Of a stretch of DNA of 64,000 nt, positions 34,267 through 43,681 are shown piece by piece. The DNA is taken from contig NZ_CP012938.1 in NCBI RefSeq assembly GCF_001314995.1, positions 3,224,001 through 3,288,000 on the forward strand, given 5' to 3'. Under the pieces are notes generated by a model. It was given only the letters and a program-made list of their open reading frames with translations, did no database searches and was not told where the DNA came from. This DNA is from Bacteroides ovatus. GTDB lineage: Bacteria; Bacteroidota; Bacteroidia; Bacteroidales; Bacteroidaceae. Numbering within the stretch: the stretch's first letter is position 1; every line of letters starts with the position of its first letter. The position numbers were made by a program, and so were the translations under genes.

Positions 34267-35367
34267 ATGAAAAAGTATCTGAAAATCACATTATTGGTAG
34301 TCATTGCTATCATTCTTGTCGGAACATTCGTATTCCTTTATCAGAAATCCAAGCCTAAGGTAATCACTTACGAAACAGTTAGACCGGAAATGACTGACCT
34401 CCAAAAAACTACAGTAGCTACCGGAAAGGTGGAACCGAGAGACGAAATTTTAATCAAACCGCAAATTTCGGGTATTATCGACGAAGTATATAAAGAAGCC
34501 GGACAAGCTGTAAGAAAAGGGGAAGTTATTGCCAAAGTAAAAGTAATCCCTGAACTCGGACAACTGAATTCTGCAGAAAGCCGTGTGCGCCTGGCAGAAA
34601 TTAATGCAACCCAGGCAGAAACGGATTTCGCCCGTGTGAAGAAGTTGTATGACGGTCAGTTAATTAGCCGGGAGGAATACGAGAAAAGTGAAGTGGCTTT
34701 GAAACAGGCTCGCGAAGAGAGACAGACGGCCAAAGACAATCTGGAAATCGTAAAAGAAGGAATTACCAAAAACAGTGCCTCTTTCAGTAGCACGATGATT
34801 CGCTCTACCATTGACGGGTTAATCCTGGACGTACCTGTAAAAGCTGGTAATTCGGTGATTATGAGTAATACGTTCAATGATGGAACCACGATTGCTACGG
34901 TAGCCAACATGAACGATATGATTTTCCGCGGTAATATTGATGAAACAGAAGTGGGACGTATCCACGAACAAATGCCAATCAAGCTGACCATCGGAGCTTT
35001 ACAAAATCTGACTTTCAATGCCATTCTGGAATATATCTCTCCGAAAGGGGTGGAAACCAATGGAGCCAACCAGTTTGAAATCAAGGCTGCGATTACCATT
35101 CCGGATTCTGTTCAGATTCGTTCCGGATATTCGGCTAATGCGGAAATCGTATTACAAAAAGCCAATCAGGTATTGGCAGTGCCCGAAAGCACTGTTGAAT
35201 TTAGTGGTGACTCTACATTTGTGTACATCATGACAGATTCAGTGCCCGAACAAAAGTTCCAGCGTACACAGGTGACTGCCGGTATGAGTGATGGAATCAA
35301 GATAGAAATCAAGAAAGGGGTAACCGTTCAGGACAAAATACGTGGTGCAGAGAAAAAAGATAAATAA
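34267..35367 (+). CDS. Periplasmic adaptor protein, MacA/HlyD type
   Basis: 366 aa. N-terminal membrane anchor (LLVVIAIILVGTFVFLY), a lipoyl-like half (VEPRDEILIKPQISGIIDEVYKEAGQAVRKGEVIAKV), a coiled-coil hairpin (about 95-155) and a beta-barrel region. It links the inner-membrane permeases to the outer-membrane TolC-like protein encoded immediately downstream. Stop codon 35365-35367. Confidence 0.93.
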   Translation: MKKYLKITLLVVIAIILVGTFVFLYQKSKPKVITYETVRPEMTDLQKTTVATGKVEPRDEILIKPQISGIIDEVYKEAGQAVRKGEVIAKVKVIPELGQLNSAESRVRLAEINATQAETDFARVKKLYDGQLISREEYEKSEVALKQAREERQTAKDNLEIVKEGITKNSASFSSTMIRSTIDGLILDVPVKAGNSVIMSNTFNDGTTIATVANMNDMIFRGNIDETEVGRIHEQMPIKLTIGALQNLTFNAILEYISPKGVETNGANQFEIKAAITIPDSVQIRSGYSANAEIVLQKANQVLAVPESTVEFSGDSTFVYIMTDSVPEQKFQRTQVTAGMSDGIKIEIKKGVTVQDKIRGAEKKDK

Positions 35368-35376
35368 TTGAATCCG

Positions 35377-36714
35377 ATGAAAATAATTCGTAAAACCATA
35401 TCAGCCCTTCTGCTTGCCGGAGTCGGAATCACCTCCATTCAGGCACAGAACAACTCTTCGCAAGCGTGGACGCTGCGGCAATGTATCGACTATGCCATTG
35501 AACATAATATAGAAATCCGTCAATCGGCCAATAATGTCGAAGCAGGCAAAGTGAGTGTAAACACTACTAAATGGGCACGCCTTCCGAATCTGAGCGGTAG
35601 TGCCAGCCAAAACTGGAGTTGGGGTCGTACCGCTTCTCCGATAGACAACTCGTATAGTGACATCAACAGCGCCAATACCAGTTTCAGCTTGGGAACAAAC
35701 GTACCTATATTTACCGGTTTGCAATTGTCCAACCAATATTCACTTGCCAAACTGGATTTAAAAGCTGCTATAGAAGATTTGAATAAAGCCAGAGAGGATA
35801 TTGCAATCAATGTCACTTCGGCTTATTTACAGGTTTTATTCAATCAAGAATTAAGTAAGATTGCTCATAATCAGGTCGATTTAAGCAAAGACCAGTTAAA
35901 ACGTATTCAAGGTCTTCAGGGAGTGGGTAAGGCATCCTCTTCTGAAGTGGCCGAAGCACAAGCCCGTGTTGCACAGGATGAAATGACTGCTGTACAATCA
36001 GACAATACGTACAAACTGTCCTTACTGGATCTCACCCAACTCTTGGAATTACCCACGCCTGAAGGATTTGTACTCGAAAGCCCTAAGGAAGAATTAGAGT
36101 TCGAATCTCTCACTCCGCCGGATGACATATATACACAGGCGCTTACTTACAAACCAAGCATTAAGGCTGCAGAATATCGTTTACAAGGTAGTCTTAATAG
36201 TATTCGTATTGCCCAAAGTGCGTTTTATCCACAACTCTCTTTCAGTGCCGGTCTGGGAAGTAATTATTATACGGTTAGCGGAAGATCAGAGAGCAGCTTC
36301 GGCAGTCAGATGAAAAACAATCTGAATAAATATATAGGATTTAATTTGAGCGTGCCAATCTTCAACCGTTTTGCCACAAGAAACCGGGTACGCACCGCTC
36401 GTTTGCAACAAATAGATTTATCCTTGAAGTTGGATAACAGTAAAAAAATACTCTATAAAGAAATTCAGCAAGCCTGGTACAATGCTCTGGCAGCAGAAAG
36501 TAAATACAACTCCAGTGAAGTGGCAGTAAAAGCCAACGAAGAATCTTTCCGCCTGATGAGTGAGAAATTCAATAACGGCAAAGCTACCTTTGTGGAATAC
36601 AATGAAGCCAAACTTAATCTGACGAAAGCTCTTTCGGATAAGTTGCAGGCAAAATATGACTACCTGTTCCGGACTAAAATTCTGGATTTCTACAAAGGAC
36701 AGGTCATTGAATAA
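35377..36714 (+). CDS. TolC-family outer-membrane efflux protein
   Basis: 445 aa from the ATG at 35377; the frame also allows a TTG at 35368, but the ATG gives a good signal peptide ending SIQAQ. Two repeats of long helices and barrel strands, with AWTLRQCIDYAIEHNIEIRQSANNVE at the start of the first repeat and a matching repeat from about residue 255. It forms the outer-membrane channel of the exporter. Ends the five-gene operon. Confidence 0.92.
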   Translation: MKIIRKTISALLLAGVGITSIQAQNNSSQAWTLRQCIDYAIEHNIEIRQSANNVEAGKVSVNTTKWARLPNLSGSASQNWSWGRTASPIDNSYSDINSANTSFSLGTNVPIFTGLQLSNQYSLAKLDLKAAIEDLNKAREDIAINVTSAYLQVLFNQELSKIAHNQVDLSKDQLKRIQGLQGVGKASSSEVAEAQARVAQDEMTAVQSDNTYKLSLLDLTQLLELPTPEGFVLESPKEELEFESLTPPDDIYTQALTYKPSIKAAEYRLQGSLNSIRIAQSAFYPQLSFSAGLGSNYYTVSGRSESSFGSQMKNNLNKYIGFNLSVPIFNRFATRNRVRTARLQQIDLSLKLDNSKKILYKEIQQAWYNALAAESKYNSSEVAVKANEESFRLMSEKFNNGKATFVEYNEAKLNLTKALSDKLQAKYDYLFRTKILDFYKGQVIE

Positions 36715-36755
36715 AAAAGAAATAAAATTGAGTTTAGTATAGTAGTTCCTTAAAA

Positions 36756-36802
36756 CATATCCGTTGGTTCATTCGTTATTATAGAAAGAACTAACGGATA
36801 TG
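36756..36802 (+). promoter_or_regulatory. 15-bp hairpin that encloses the msrAB start codon
   Basis: CATATCCGTTGGTTC (36756-36770) pairs with GAACTAACGGATATG (36788-36802) with one G-U pair. The last three bases of the 3' arm are the ATG of msrAB, and the region where a ribosome would bind falls in the loop and 3' arm. In the folded RNA translation should be blocked; heat, a protein or a small RNA could open it. No T-run follows, so it is not an ordinary terminator of the efflux operon. Confidence 0.6.
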
Positions 36803-37828
36803 AAGTATTTTATCGTCCTAGTGATTATAATGATTAGTAATACATTTTTAGGAGTTGCTAAACCAATGAAGAATCAAGCAGAAATCTATTTTGCGGGAGG
36901 ATGTTTCTGGGGAACAGAACATTTCCTGAAACAAATTCGAGGAGTAGAAAGTACTCAGGTAGGATATGCCAACAGTAATGTTGCCAATCCGAGTTATGAA
37001 CAGGTCTGTTCCGGAAAAACCAATGCTGCCGAAACAGTAAAGGTGGTTTATGATCCGAAAACGGTAGATTTGAATTTACTGCTCGATCTATATTTCAAGA
37101 CAATAGATCCTACCAGCCTCAACCGGCAAGGTAATGACCGGGGAACACAGTATAGAACCGGAATTTATTATGTAGATAAAGAAGATCTCCCTGTCATCAA
37201 GCAGGCAATTCAATTATTATCCGCACAATATAAAACTCCTATTGTCCTAGAAGTAAAGCCATTGACTAATTTCTATCCGGCAGAGACTTACCACCAGGAC
37301 TATCTGGATAAAAATCCGGGTGGATACTGCCATATCAATCCTGCTTTATTCGAAATGGCACGCAAAGCGAATGCGCCGAAAGCTAAAGTGTATCAAAAAG
37401 CGGATGATGCAACCCTTCGTAAGAAACTCTCGGCGGAACAATATGCCGTAACCCAAAAGAATGCCACCGAACCAGCTTTCCACAATGAATACTGGAATGA
37501 GCATCGTCCCGGCATTTATGTAGATATTACTACCGGAGAACCTCTGTTTGTTTCTACTGACAAGTTCGATTCAGGTTGCGGGTGGCCAAGCTTTTCCCAA
37601 CCAATTCAAAAAGATCTGATCGCAGAAAAGAAAGATACTTCACACGGCATGATACGTACGGAAGTACGCAGTAAAACCGGAGATGCTCATTTGGGACACG
37701 TATTCACAGATGGGCCGAAAGAGAAAGGTGGATTACGTTATTGCATCAATAGCGCTTCACTTCGTTTTATCCCGAAAGATAAAATGAAAGAGGAAGGTTA
37801 TGGAGAATATCTACCACTCGTTAAATAA
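36800..37828 (+). CDS. msrAB: Secreted bifunctional methionine sulfoxide reductase MsrA-MsrB
   Basis: 342 aa. An N-terminal hydrophobic segment ([18 protein letters not shown]) marks export. MsrA part: GGCFWGTE with catalytic C35. MsrB part from about residue 205: [10 protein letters not shown] and [11 protein letters not shown] with C315 as catalytic Cys. The MsrB region keeps a single Cys in CGWPSF and lacks the usual CxxC zinc pairs. Together they repair both epimers of oxidised methionine in periplasmic proteins. The gene stands alone between the efflux operon and a terminator and its start codon lies in a strong hairpin. Confidence 0.93.
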   Translation: MKYFIVLVIIMISNTFLGVAKPMKNQAEIYFAGGCFWGTEHFLKQIRGVESTQVGYANSNVANPSYEQVCSGKTNAAETVKVVYDPKTVDLNLLLDLYFKTIDPTSLNRQGNDRGTQYRTGIYYVDKEDLPVIKQAIQLLSAQYKTPIVLEVKPLTNFYPAETYHQDYLDKNPGGYCHINPALFEMARKANAPKAKVYQKADDATLRKKLSAEQYAVTQKNATEPAFHNEYWNEHRPGIYVDITTGEPLFVSTDKFDSGCGWPSFSQPIQKDLIAEKKDTSHGMIRTEVRSKTGDAHLGHVFTDGPKEKGGLRYCINSASLRFIPKDKMKEEGYGEYLPLVK

Positions 37829-37877
37829 ATATTGAAGAGTTACAAAAGCTAATCATAACTGTTCATCAGATAAACAG

Positions 37878-37915
37878 AACGGTGGATTATCCCATAAGGA
37901 AATCCACCGTTTTTA
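37878..37915 (+). terminator. Terminator after msrAB
   Basis: AACGGTGGATT (37878-37888) pairs with AATCCACCGTT (37901-37911), followed by TTT. Confidence 0.85.
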
Positions 37916-37966
37916 ATGTAGTTAAATTAAAAGAGAGAGAAGGAGTTTCACAACTCCGATTTATTT

Positions 37967-38482
37967 TTATCTGCTGGCAGTCAGCAGAGTTGCTTCATTA
38001 GTTGCCGGAACAGACACATTCATAGCCCAGCTGGAACCGGATTCTTCAATCCATTTATCATTCCATTTGTAGTTCATATAAGCAACCGGCATATTAGCGT
38101 CATTCAGTTCATAAACACTCTTTTCAACAGATGCGTCGTAAGCTCTGTGAGAGTCATTCCAACGTGCGTATACCAAAGTGATTTCATTAGATGAATAAGT
38201 ATAATCAATCTTGAAGTACGGTATCCATTTTTCAATAGAAGCATCCCATTTGAAAGCTTCTTTGGAGGATATTCTCTTCTGATCGTCATAAGTAAAATCA
38301 TATTTCATGTGGCGATAGAGAGAACCATCGAGTCTGTAAATCACTTTCGATACTACGAGATCATCTACTTTTTCTTCATTAGTAATGAAGTTATTACCCT
38401 GTGCCTTCACTGTTGCATTAGCGATTCCTGCAAATACCATAGCAACTAAAACGATCATTCTGAATAATACTGTAGTCTTCAT
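37967..38482 (-). CDS. DUF3836 exported protein
   Basis: 171 aa with a signal peptide ending ATVKAQ. The mature part has the tandem Tyr/Trp-rich strands typical of DUF3836 (YRHMKYDFTYDDQKRISSKEAFKWDASIEKW), a Bacteroides family of unknown function. Single gene, convergent with msrAB. Confidence 0.82.
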   Translation of the reverse strand: MKTTVLFRMIVLVAMVFAGIANATVKAQGNNFITNEEKVDDLVVSKVIYRLDGSLYRHMKYDFTYDDQKRISSKEAFKWDASIEKWIPYFKIDYTYSSNEITLVYARWNDSHRAYDASVEKSVYELNDANMPVAYMNYKWNDKWIEESGSSWAMNVSVPATNEATLLTASR

Positions 38483-38806
38483 AATTGTATATTTTTTATT
38501 TGTTCAACATTCTGTTTTTATTCTTCTGTTTATTAGACGGATCAAGCGTCTCAAACGGTTGCAACCTTCTGAAGTTTTTTTCATTTTTCTTCGTTGTCCG
38601 CTTGCGACTATAGAGATGCAACGAGCGTGCCAAAACGATAACTAACTAATAATCAAGGAAATCATAAAACAGAACGGTGTACGAAAACGAACAGTTGTAC
38701 GCTTAAAAGCGAACAACTAACCATTTTTTTCGCATTTTCTTCTTTCTACTGATGAATATAACTCTAAAAATGGGAAAATACTCCGCTTGTTGCCCGAATT
38801 ATTATC
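38483..38806. other. Divergent intergenic region with two dyads
   Basis: No protein gene. A small hairpin AGACG-gatcaag-CGTCT lies near 38534-38551. Two adjacent imperfect dyads lie at 38678-38717: TGTACG-aaaa-CGAACA and GTTGTACGC-ttaaaa-GCGAACAAC. They share the half-site TGTNCG and would suit a dimeric regulator of one of the flanking genes. Confidence 0.45.
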
Positions 38807-38814
38807 TACCTTTG
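38807..38814 (+). promoter_or_regulatory. -7 box TACCTTTG of the transglycosylase gene
   Basis: Exact TAnnTTTG with TTGTTG about 18 bp upstream; 29 bp before the ATG at 38843. Confidence 0.6.
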
Positions 38815-38842
38815 CAGCGATTATCATATCAAGAAAAAGAAG

Positions 38843-40792
38843 ATGGAAACGTCCAGCAAAAAAAGAATTATCATTCTATCGGCTACCAGTATCTTGCTTA
38901 CCAGCCTTATTTGTCTCTTTGCATTCCGCAATGTCATTTTATGCCATATCGTTGACAAACGAGCTACACGTGCCGAACAAACATACGGTCTACAAATTCA
39001 TTATCAGGAGTTACGAATGAAAGGCTACAATGAAGTGGCTTTACAAGGACTTTCTATTGTTCCCAACCAACGGGATACCCTCCTGACATTACAATCCGTC
39101 AATGTAAAACTAAGTTTTTGGGAATTGCTAAAAGGAGAAATCGAAGTACGGAATGTGCTTATGAATGGCCTTGCAATCAACTTCATCAAGCATGATAGCA
39201 TAGCTAACTACGATTTCCTGTTCTTTAAACGGCAACAAGAAGCAGAACTCCAACCTGTCATAGAAAGTGACTATGCCAACCGTATTGACCGGATATTAAA
39301 CCTCATTTACGGTTTCCTGCCTGAAAACGGGCAACTCAGGCAAATCAATATAACCGAACGTAAAGATAGTAATTTCGTTGCAGTCAACATTCCTTCTTTT
39401 ATTATTGAGAACAATCATTTCCAATCAACCATTCAGATAAAAGAAGATACACTTCCTCAACAACTATGGGAAGCGACCGGCGAACTAAACAGAAGAGACT
39501 ATACATTAAAAGCATCTCTCTTTGCCCCGGAAAAAAGAAAAATCTCACTACCTTATATTACCCGCCGTTTTGGAGCAGAAGTCACTTTCGACACCCTATC
39601 TTATAATATGACTAAAGATAAGCGTGCATCCAATCAACTGCTCCTCAAAGGAAAAGCGAGAGTGAACGGACTTGACGTATTTCATAAAGCTCTCTCTCCT
39701 GAAGTAATTCATCTCAATCGTGGACAACTCTGTTACGAGATGAACATAAGCGGGCACTCACTCGAGCTGGATAGCACGACCATTGTTGATTTCAACAAAC
39801 TCCAGTTTCATCCTTATTTGCGAGCCGAGAAAGAGAAAGGAAACTGGCATTTCACTGCTGCGGTCAACAAATCCTGGTTTCCGGCAGATGATCTGTTCAG
39901 CTCTCTCCCCAAAGGATTATTCAGCAATCTGGAAGGCATCAAGACAAGTGGCGAGTTGACCTATCATTTTCTATTAGATATTGATTTTGCACAACTAGAT
40001 AGTCTCAAACTGGAATCCGAACTGAAAGAGAAAGACTTCCGCATCACAAGCTATGGAGCCACTTCACTCTCCAAAATGTCCGGCGAGTTCATTTATACAG
40101 CTTATGAGAATGGAATACCGGTGCGGACTTTTCCTATTGGTCCCTCGTGCAAACACTTTACACCATTGGATAGCATTTCACCCATCCTAAGAATGTCCGT
40201 TATGCAAAGTGAAGACGGAGCATTCTTTTACCATCGCGGTTTCCTGCCCGACGCCCTACGGGAAGCATTGATTTACGACCTGCAAGTGAAACGCTTTGCA
40301 CGTGGAGGAAGCACGATCACCATGCAACTCGTAAAGAATGTATTCCTGAACCGTAATAAGAACTTTGCACGTAAATTGGAAGAGGCATTGATTGTATGGC
40401 TAATAGAAAATGAAAGATTAACTTCTAAAGAACGCATGTACGAAGTATATCTGAACATTGTTGAATGGGGACCGCTCGTTTATGGTATTCAGGAAGCTTC
40501 TGCTTATTATTTCAATAAACGCCCTTCACAACTGAACACGGAAGAAAGTATTTTCCTGGCTTCCATTATCCCGAAGCCCAAGCATTTCCGCAGCTCTTTT
40601 GCTGAAGGCGGACAGTTAAAGGAGAATATGGAAGGCTATTATAAGTTGATAGCCAAGCGGCTTGCACAGAAAGGAGTAATAAGTGAAATCGAGGCGGATA
40701 GTATCCGCCCCGATATCCAAGTTACGGGCGCTGCCCGGAATAGTCTAGCCGGTGAAAACCCGGAGTCTAGTTCTCCTTCCGCTGAGGAGTAA
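38843..40792 (+). CDS. Monofunctional peptidoglycan transglycosylase (GT51) with large N-terminal domain
   Basis: 649 aa. One membrane helix (about 8-30), then about 400 residues of AsmA-like beta-rich sequence, then a GT51 domain (about 440-610) with EDGAFFYHRGF (catalytic Glu), RGGSTITMQLVKNVFL and KRWLEEALI-like helix ARKLEEALIVW, and YLNIVEWG. No transpeptidase domain follows. It polymerises lipid II into glycan strands at the outer face of the inner membrane. The long beta-rich front region is unlike small MtgA enzymes but is known in Bacteroidetes. Single gene. Confidence 0.88.
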   Translation: METSSKKRIIILSATSILLTSLICLFAFRNVILCHIVDKRATRAEQTYGLQIHYQELRMKGYNEVALQGLSIVPNQRDTLLTLQSVNVKLSFWELLKGEIEVRNVLMNGLAINFIKHDSIANYDFLFFKRQQEAELQPVIESDYANRIDRILNLIYGFLPENGQLRQINITERKDSNFVAVNIPSFIIENNHFQSTIQIKEDTLPQQLWEATGELNRRDYTLKASLFAPEKRKISLPYITRRFGAEVTFDTLSYNMTKDKRASNQLLLKGKARVNGLDVFHKALSPEVIHLNRGQLCYEMNISGHSLELDSTTIVDFNKLQFHPYLRAEKEKGNWHFTAAVNKSWFPADDLFSSLPKGLFSNLEGIKTSGELTYHFLLDIDFAQLDSLKLESELKEKDFRITSYGATSLSKMSGEFIYTAYENGIPVRTFPIGPSCKHFTPLDSISPILRMSVMQSEDGAFFYHRGFLPDALREALIYDLQVKRFARGGSTITMQLVKNVFLNRNKNFARKLEEALIVWLIENERLTSKERMYEVYLNIVEWGPLVYGIQEASAYYFNKRPSQLNTEESIFLASIIPKPKHFRSSFAEGGQLKENMEGYYKLIAKRLAQKGVISEIEADSIRPDIQVTGAARNSLAGENPESSSPSAEE

Positions 40793-40822
40793 TGAGATTG
40801 ATATAAATAATAAAGGAATAGG

Positions 40823-42169
40823 TTATCTTCTTGAACTGCTGCTGTTTCTTTCAGAGGAACGGGAAGAACTTTGAGTGCTATTGCTTCTCGTACTTCCGGA
40901 AGAAGAGCGTCTTTCTGTTTGTCCACTAGAAACATTGCTCCGGGTAGAGCTACCGCCGCTTCGAGTAGAGCTCGAGCTACCGCTACTCCGGTTAGAAGTG
41001 GTACTGCTGCTACGACTAGTAGTACTACCGCTACTGCGACTGGAGCTACTACGACTGGAACTACCGCGACTGGAACCGGAAGAGCTATTATTTCTCTCGG
41101 AACTGTTATTTCTATTATAGGAACCACTATCGTTTCGTTTACTTGAACTTTCTCTCGAACTGCTACTTGTTTTTCCACTTTCACGATTGGAGGAACTGGA
41201 ACCAGTTGAACTTCCGCTTGTTGGTCTGCGATTAGAGCTTGAAGAACCGGAACCTGTTTCCGGACGACGACCAGAATTACGATCACTTTCTACTCTATTC
41301 GTATTCCCATTTTTATCAGGAGCAACATTGTTACCAGGTCTCCCACTTCCGGACGGTGTAGATGGTCTGACAGAAGTCGAAGGCCGATCTCCTCCAGATT
41401 CCGGACGGGGACGTGTTGACGTACCAGGTCTTGTTGTCGTTCCGGGACGAGTAGAAGTATCAGGACGAGTAGAGGTACTTGGGCGAGACGTACCAGGACG
41501 CGTTGTCGATGAACCCGGACGGGAAGAATTACCCGGACGTGTCGGTGCATTATGCGGACGAGTGGAAGTATTCGGACGGAACCGGACAGAACCGAAATCC
41601 GAACGACGATAAGAGTGGAATACTCGCTGATCTCTCACCCGATGCGGTGCAGAATAATGGTTGAAATTAGTATATCTGCCCCGATAATAACTCACATGGT
41701 GAAAGTGTGGACGATAATGTGCTCCACAATAAGTACGGTAATGGTAAGGCACACCAAAATAAAACAAACTGCGATTCGGGTAATTAACATAAACCCTGAA
41801 ACTCCATTTCCCTCCGGTTACATAGATTGGCCGATAGAAATACTCGGCACCGAGGAACCGGCGATACTGTGCATCACTCAATATCCAGCGAAGATCGTCA
41901 TTACGGATATCCAACGCTTCATAATAATCATCCAATGCCCATTCGTAACCACGTGCTACGTAATCCATGATATTACGGACAGAATAAATAAAGTCGTAAT
42001 TAATTTCATACGCATCATTATATTGCTGTGTACTCAAGCTCAATTCATATGCCATCTTATCGGTAAGAAAACGCGTCTCCTTACGTACCTTGCTAGTGCT
42101 CATTCCAGCCATTACGGTCATATTGGCAGTCAGACCGACAGCAAAGAGTAAAAACAGTATTCGTTTCAT
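40823..42169 (-). CDS. Exported protein with Ser/Arg/Gly-rich low-complexity C-terminal half
   Basis: 448 aa. Signal peptide ending TVMAG, then a folded part to about residue 190 rich in Tyr/His (GVPYHYRTYCGAHYRPHFHHVSYYRGRY), then about 250 residues of low complexity: repeated TRPGTS-type units (about 200-265) followed by Ser/Arg/Gly/Asn runs up to SSSSRR. I do not know the family of the front part, though similar Bacteroides proteins exist. It is the last of three genes on this strand, beginning 14 bp after the DUF4476 lipoprotein gene. Antisense frames through the low-complexity part are artefacts. Confidence 0.75.
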   Translation of the reverse strand: MKRILFLLFAVGLTANMTVMAGMSTSKVRKETRFLTDKMAYELSLSTQQYNDAYEINYDFIYSVRNIMDYVARGYEWALDDYYEALDIRNDDLRWILSDAQYRRFLGAEYFYRPIYVTGGKWSFRVYVNYPNRSLFYFGVPYHYRTYCGAHYRPHFHHVSYYRGRYTNFNHYSAPHRVRDQRVFHSYRRSDFGSVRFRPNTSTRPHNAPTRPGNSSRPGSSTTRPGTSRPSTSTRPDTSTRPGTTTRPGTSTRPRPESGGDRPSTSVRPSTPSGSGRPGNNVAPDKNGNTNRVESDRNSGRRPETGSGSSSSNRRPTSGSSTGSSSSNRESGKTSSSSRESSSKRNDSGSYNRNNSSERNNSSSGSSRGSSSRSSSSRSSGSTTSRSSSTTSNRSSGSSSSTRSGGSSTRSNVSSGQTERRSSSGSTRSNSTQSSSRSSERNSSSSRR

Positions 42170-42183
42170 AATTCAATCTCCTA

Positions 42184-42867
42184 TCATTTATTATTCTGAT
42201 GATATTCCTCAATAAACTTACGCATCTCATCTTTATATGCATTAGAAAATAAAATATCGATCACCTTATTAAAATTTCTTTTATCCCTTACATAAGGATA
42301 CAGCTTCTTCATCATCTCCACCTGGTCAGGAGTATACGAAATCTCCTTCACTATTTTCACACATTGATTTGAAGTGACATCATACGTTCTCAACATCCGA
42401 TCGACAAGCTTCTTCTGGTCTTCATTCATAACCGTTATTTTAAGCTTATTGATAAATTCATCAAACTCCGGATCAGTCATCAAACGAGCTTCTTCCACCT
42501 GTTCATGATTAGGAAAGACTTCAACGGTAGTGTTCACAGCAGGCGGTACTACAACGGAATGCATTGGTGCAGGTCTGCCATAACCTTTGAACGTATCCAT
42601 ACTAACCACCTCTCTATTTACAAACTGAACGATTATCGTCACAGGTTCCGAAGTAAGTACAGGCGTACCGTTATCACGATGGAATTCCCATTCTTCCATA
42701 TCACCGTCAAAACGCCGGAAATCAGGTTTTCCTAAAACGGACTCTACCTGAGATTGAGTCATTCCCTGATATATACCCATCATCTGTTTGGTAGATACAT
42801 AGCTGGTAAAACAGCCACTGACCAATATTCCCAACGCCAAACACAGCATAATATGTATCTTTTTCAT
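42184..42867 (-). CDS. Lipoprotein with SmpA/BamE-like front and DUF4476 domain
   Basis: 227 aa from the ATG at 42867, which starts a proper lipoprotein signal (ALGILVSGC); a longer reading would need TTG at 42897. Residues about 25-75 resemble the BamE/SmpA fold (MGIYQGMTQSQVESVLGKPDF). Residues about 130-225 are DUF4476, helical, with the repeated pattern LLRTYDVTSNQCVKIVKEISY. Function unknown, probably outer-membrane envelope. Middle gene of the operon; the upstream gene shares the DUF4476 domain. Confidence 0.82.
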   Translation of the reverse strand: MKKIHIMLCLALGILVSGCFTSYVSTKQMMGIYQGMTQSQVESVLGKPDFRRFDGDMEEWEFHRDNGTPVLTSEPVTIIVQFVNREVVSMDTFKGYGRPAPMHSVVVPPAVNTTVEVFPNHEQVEEARLMTDPEFDEFINKLKITVMNEDQKKLVDRMLRTYDVTSNQCVKIVKEISYTPDQVEMMKKLYPYVRDKRNFNKVIDILFSNAYKDEMRKFIEEYHQNNK

Positions 42868-42893
42868 AACCGTATCGTTTTTAGTTAATAGTA

Positions 42894-43565
42894 TCAACGT
42901 TTACCGTACCCTATGATAAAATCCTTCATCTTTTCCTTGCTGGAGCTAAATGTCAGGGTATTAATCACCGTAAAGAAAGCTTCCTTATCTACAATCCGGG
43001 GATACATGATCTTCATAATCTCCATCCGGTCATCATCGAATGTATATAGTTTGGTCAGTTGGAGACATTGGGCAGATGTGAAATCAGAACCAGCCAATGC
43101 AGCATTGAGCAACTTCATACGGTCATCTTTAAAAGGCTCATTCTTCATCTCTTTATAAAACGTTTGGAAGAGCTGATCGTTCATCACCCTGTTGTAACCA
43201 TATCCCGGACGATGTTCTCCCTGTTCGGGACGGCCGGGTCTTTCCGGGCGCATGTTATCACGTCCGTCTACCCATATTTCTGTCACTCCTCTCCCATCAA
43301 AATAAACGAGATCTTTATATAATTTTTCTCCTTTCCATACTCGCTCTCCCGCACGGGTAAAGCGGGTGGCAAACACTTCAACAGTATAATGTCCGGGATT
43401 TAAATTGGCTATAAAGCAGGTAGTAGTAGGTAAACATATCTGGTTCCCTCCCAGGTAAACAAGAATCGGAGTATTCCCGCCATCGATACGGATTCCGTTA
43501 ACAGACTGCGCTTGTAAGGAGAGGGCAGCGAACAGGATACAGAAACTTATTATAATCTTACGCAT
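42894..43565 (-). CDS. Exported DUF4476 protein
   Basis: 223 aa, signal peptide ending SLQAQ. Residues about 25-100 look like a small beta domain (CFIANLNPGHYTVEVFATRF), residues 105-125 an Arg/Pro/Gly-rich linker and residues 130-222 the DUF4476 domain (KLLNAALAGSDFTSAQCLQLTKLYTFDDDRMEIMKIMYPRIVD). First gene of the three-gene operon; duplicated domain in the next gene points to gene duplication. Function unknown. Confidence 0.82.
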   Translation of the reverse strand: MRKIIISFCILFAALSLQAQSVNGIRIDGGNTPILVYLGGNQICLPTTTCFIANLNPGHYTVEVFATRFTRAGERVWKGEKLYKDLVYFDGRGVTEIWVDGRDNMRPERPGRPEQGEHRPGYGYNRVMNDQLFQTFYKEMKNEPFKDDRMKLLNAALAGSDFTSAQCLQLTKLYTFDDDRMEIMKIMYPRIVDKEAFFTVINTLTFSSSKEKMKDFIIGYGKR

Positions 43566-43609
43566 AGCTTATCTAGTTTTTAATTATTTATATCTTTAAT
43601 CTGATAGCA

Positions 43610-43617
43610 CAAAAATA
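43610..43617 (-). promoter_or_regulatory. -7 box TATTTTTG of the DUF4476 operon
   Basis: TAnnTTTG on the minus strand, 45 bp before the ATG at 43565. Confidence 0.5.
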
Positions 43618-43681
43618 GGGTGAGGAAACTCCCCACCCCAATGATTCTCTCTATTCGTATGTAGGGAAATCCCTATTCTGT

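Noticed and set aside
36756..36802. Hairpin as the terminator of the efflux operon
   Set aside because: No T-run follows the 3' arm and the arm contains the start codon of the next gene.
40871..41612. Plus-strand open frames of 81-141 codons rich in Leu/Glu or Arg/Thr
   Set aside because: They are antisense readings of the Ser/Arg repeat region of the exported protein at 40823-42169 and have no start signals.
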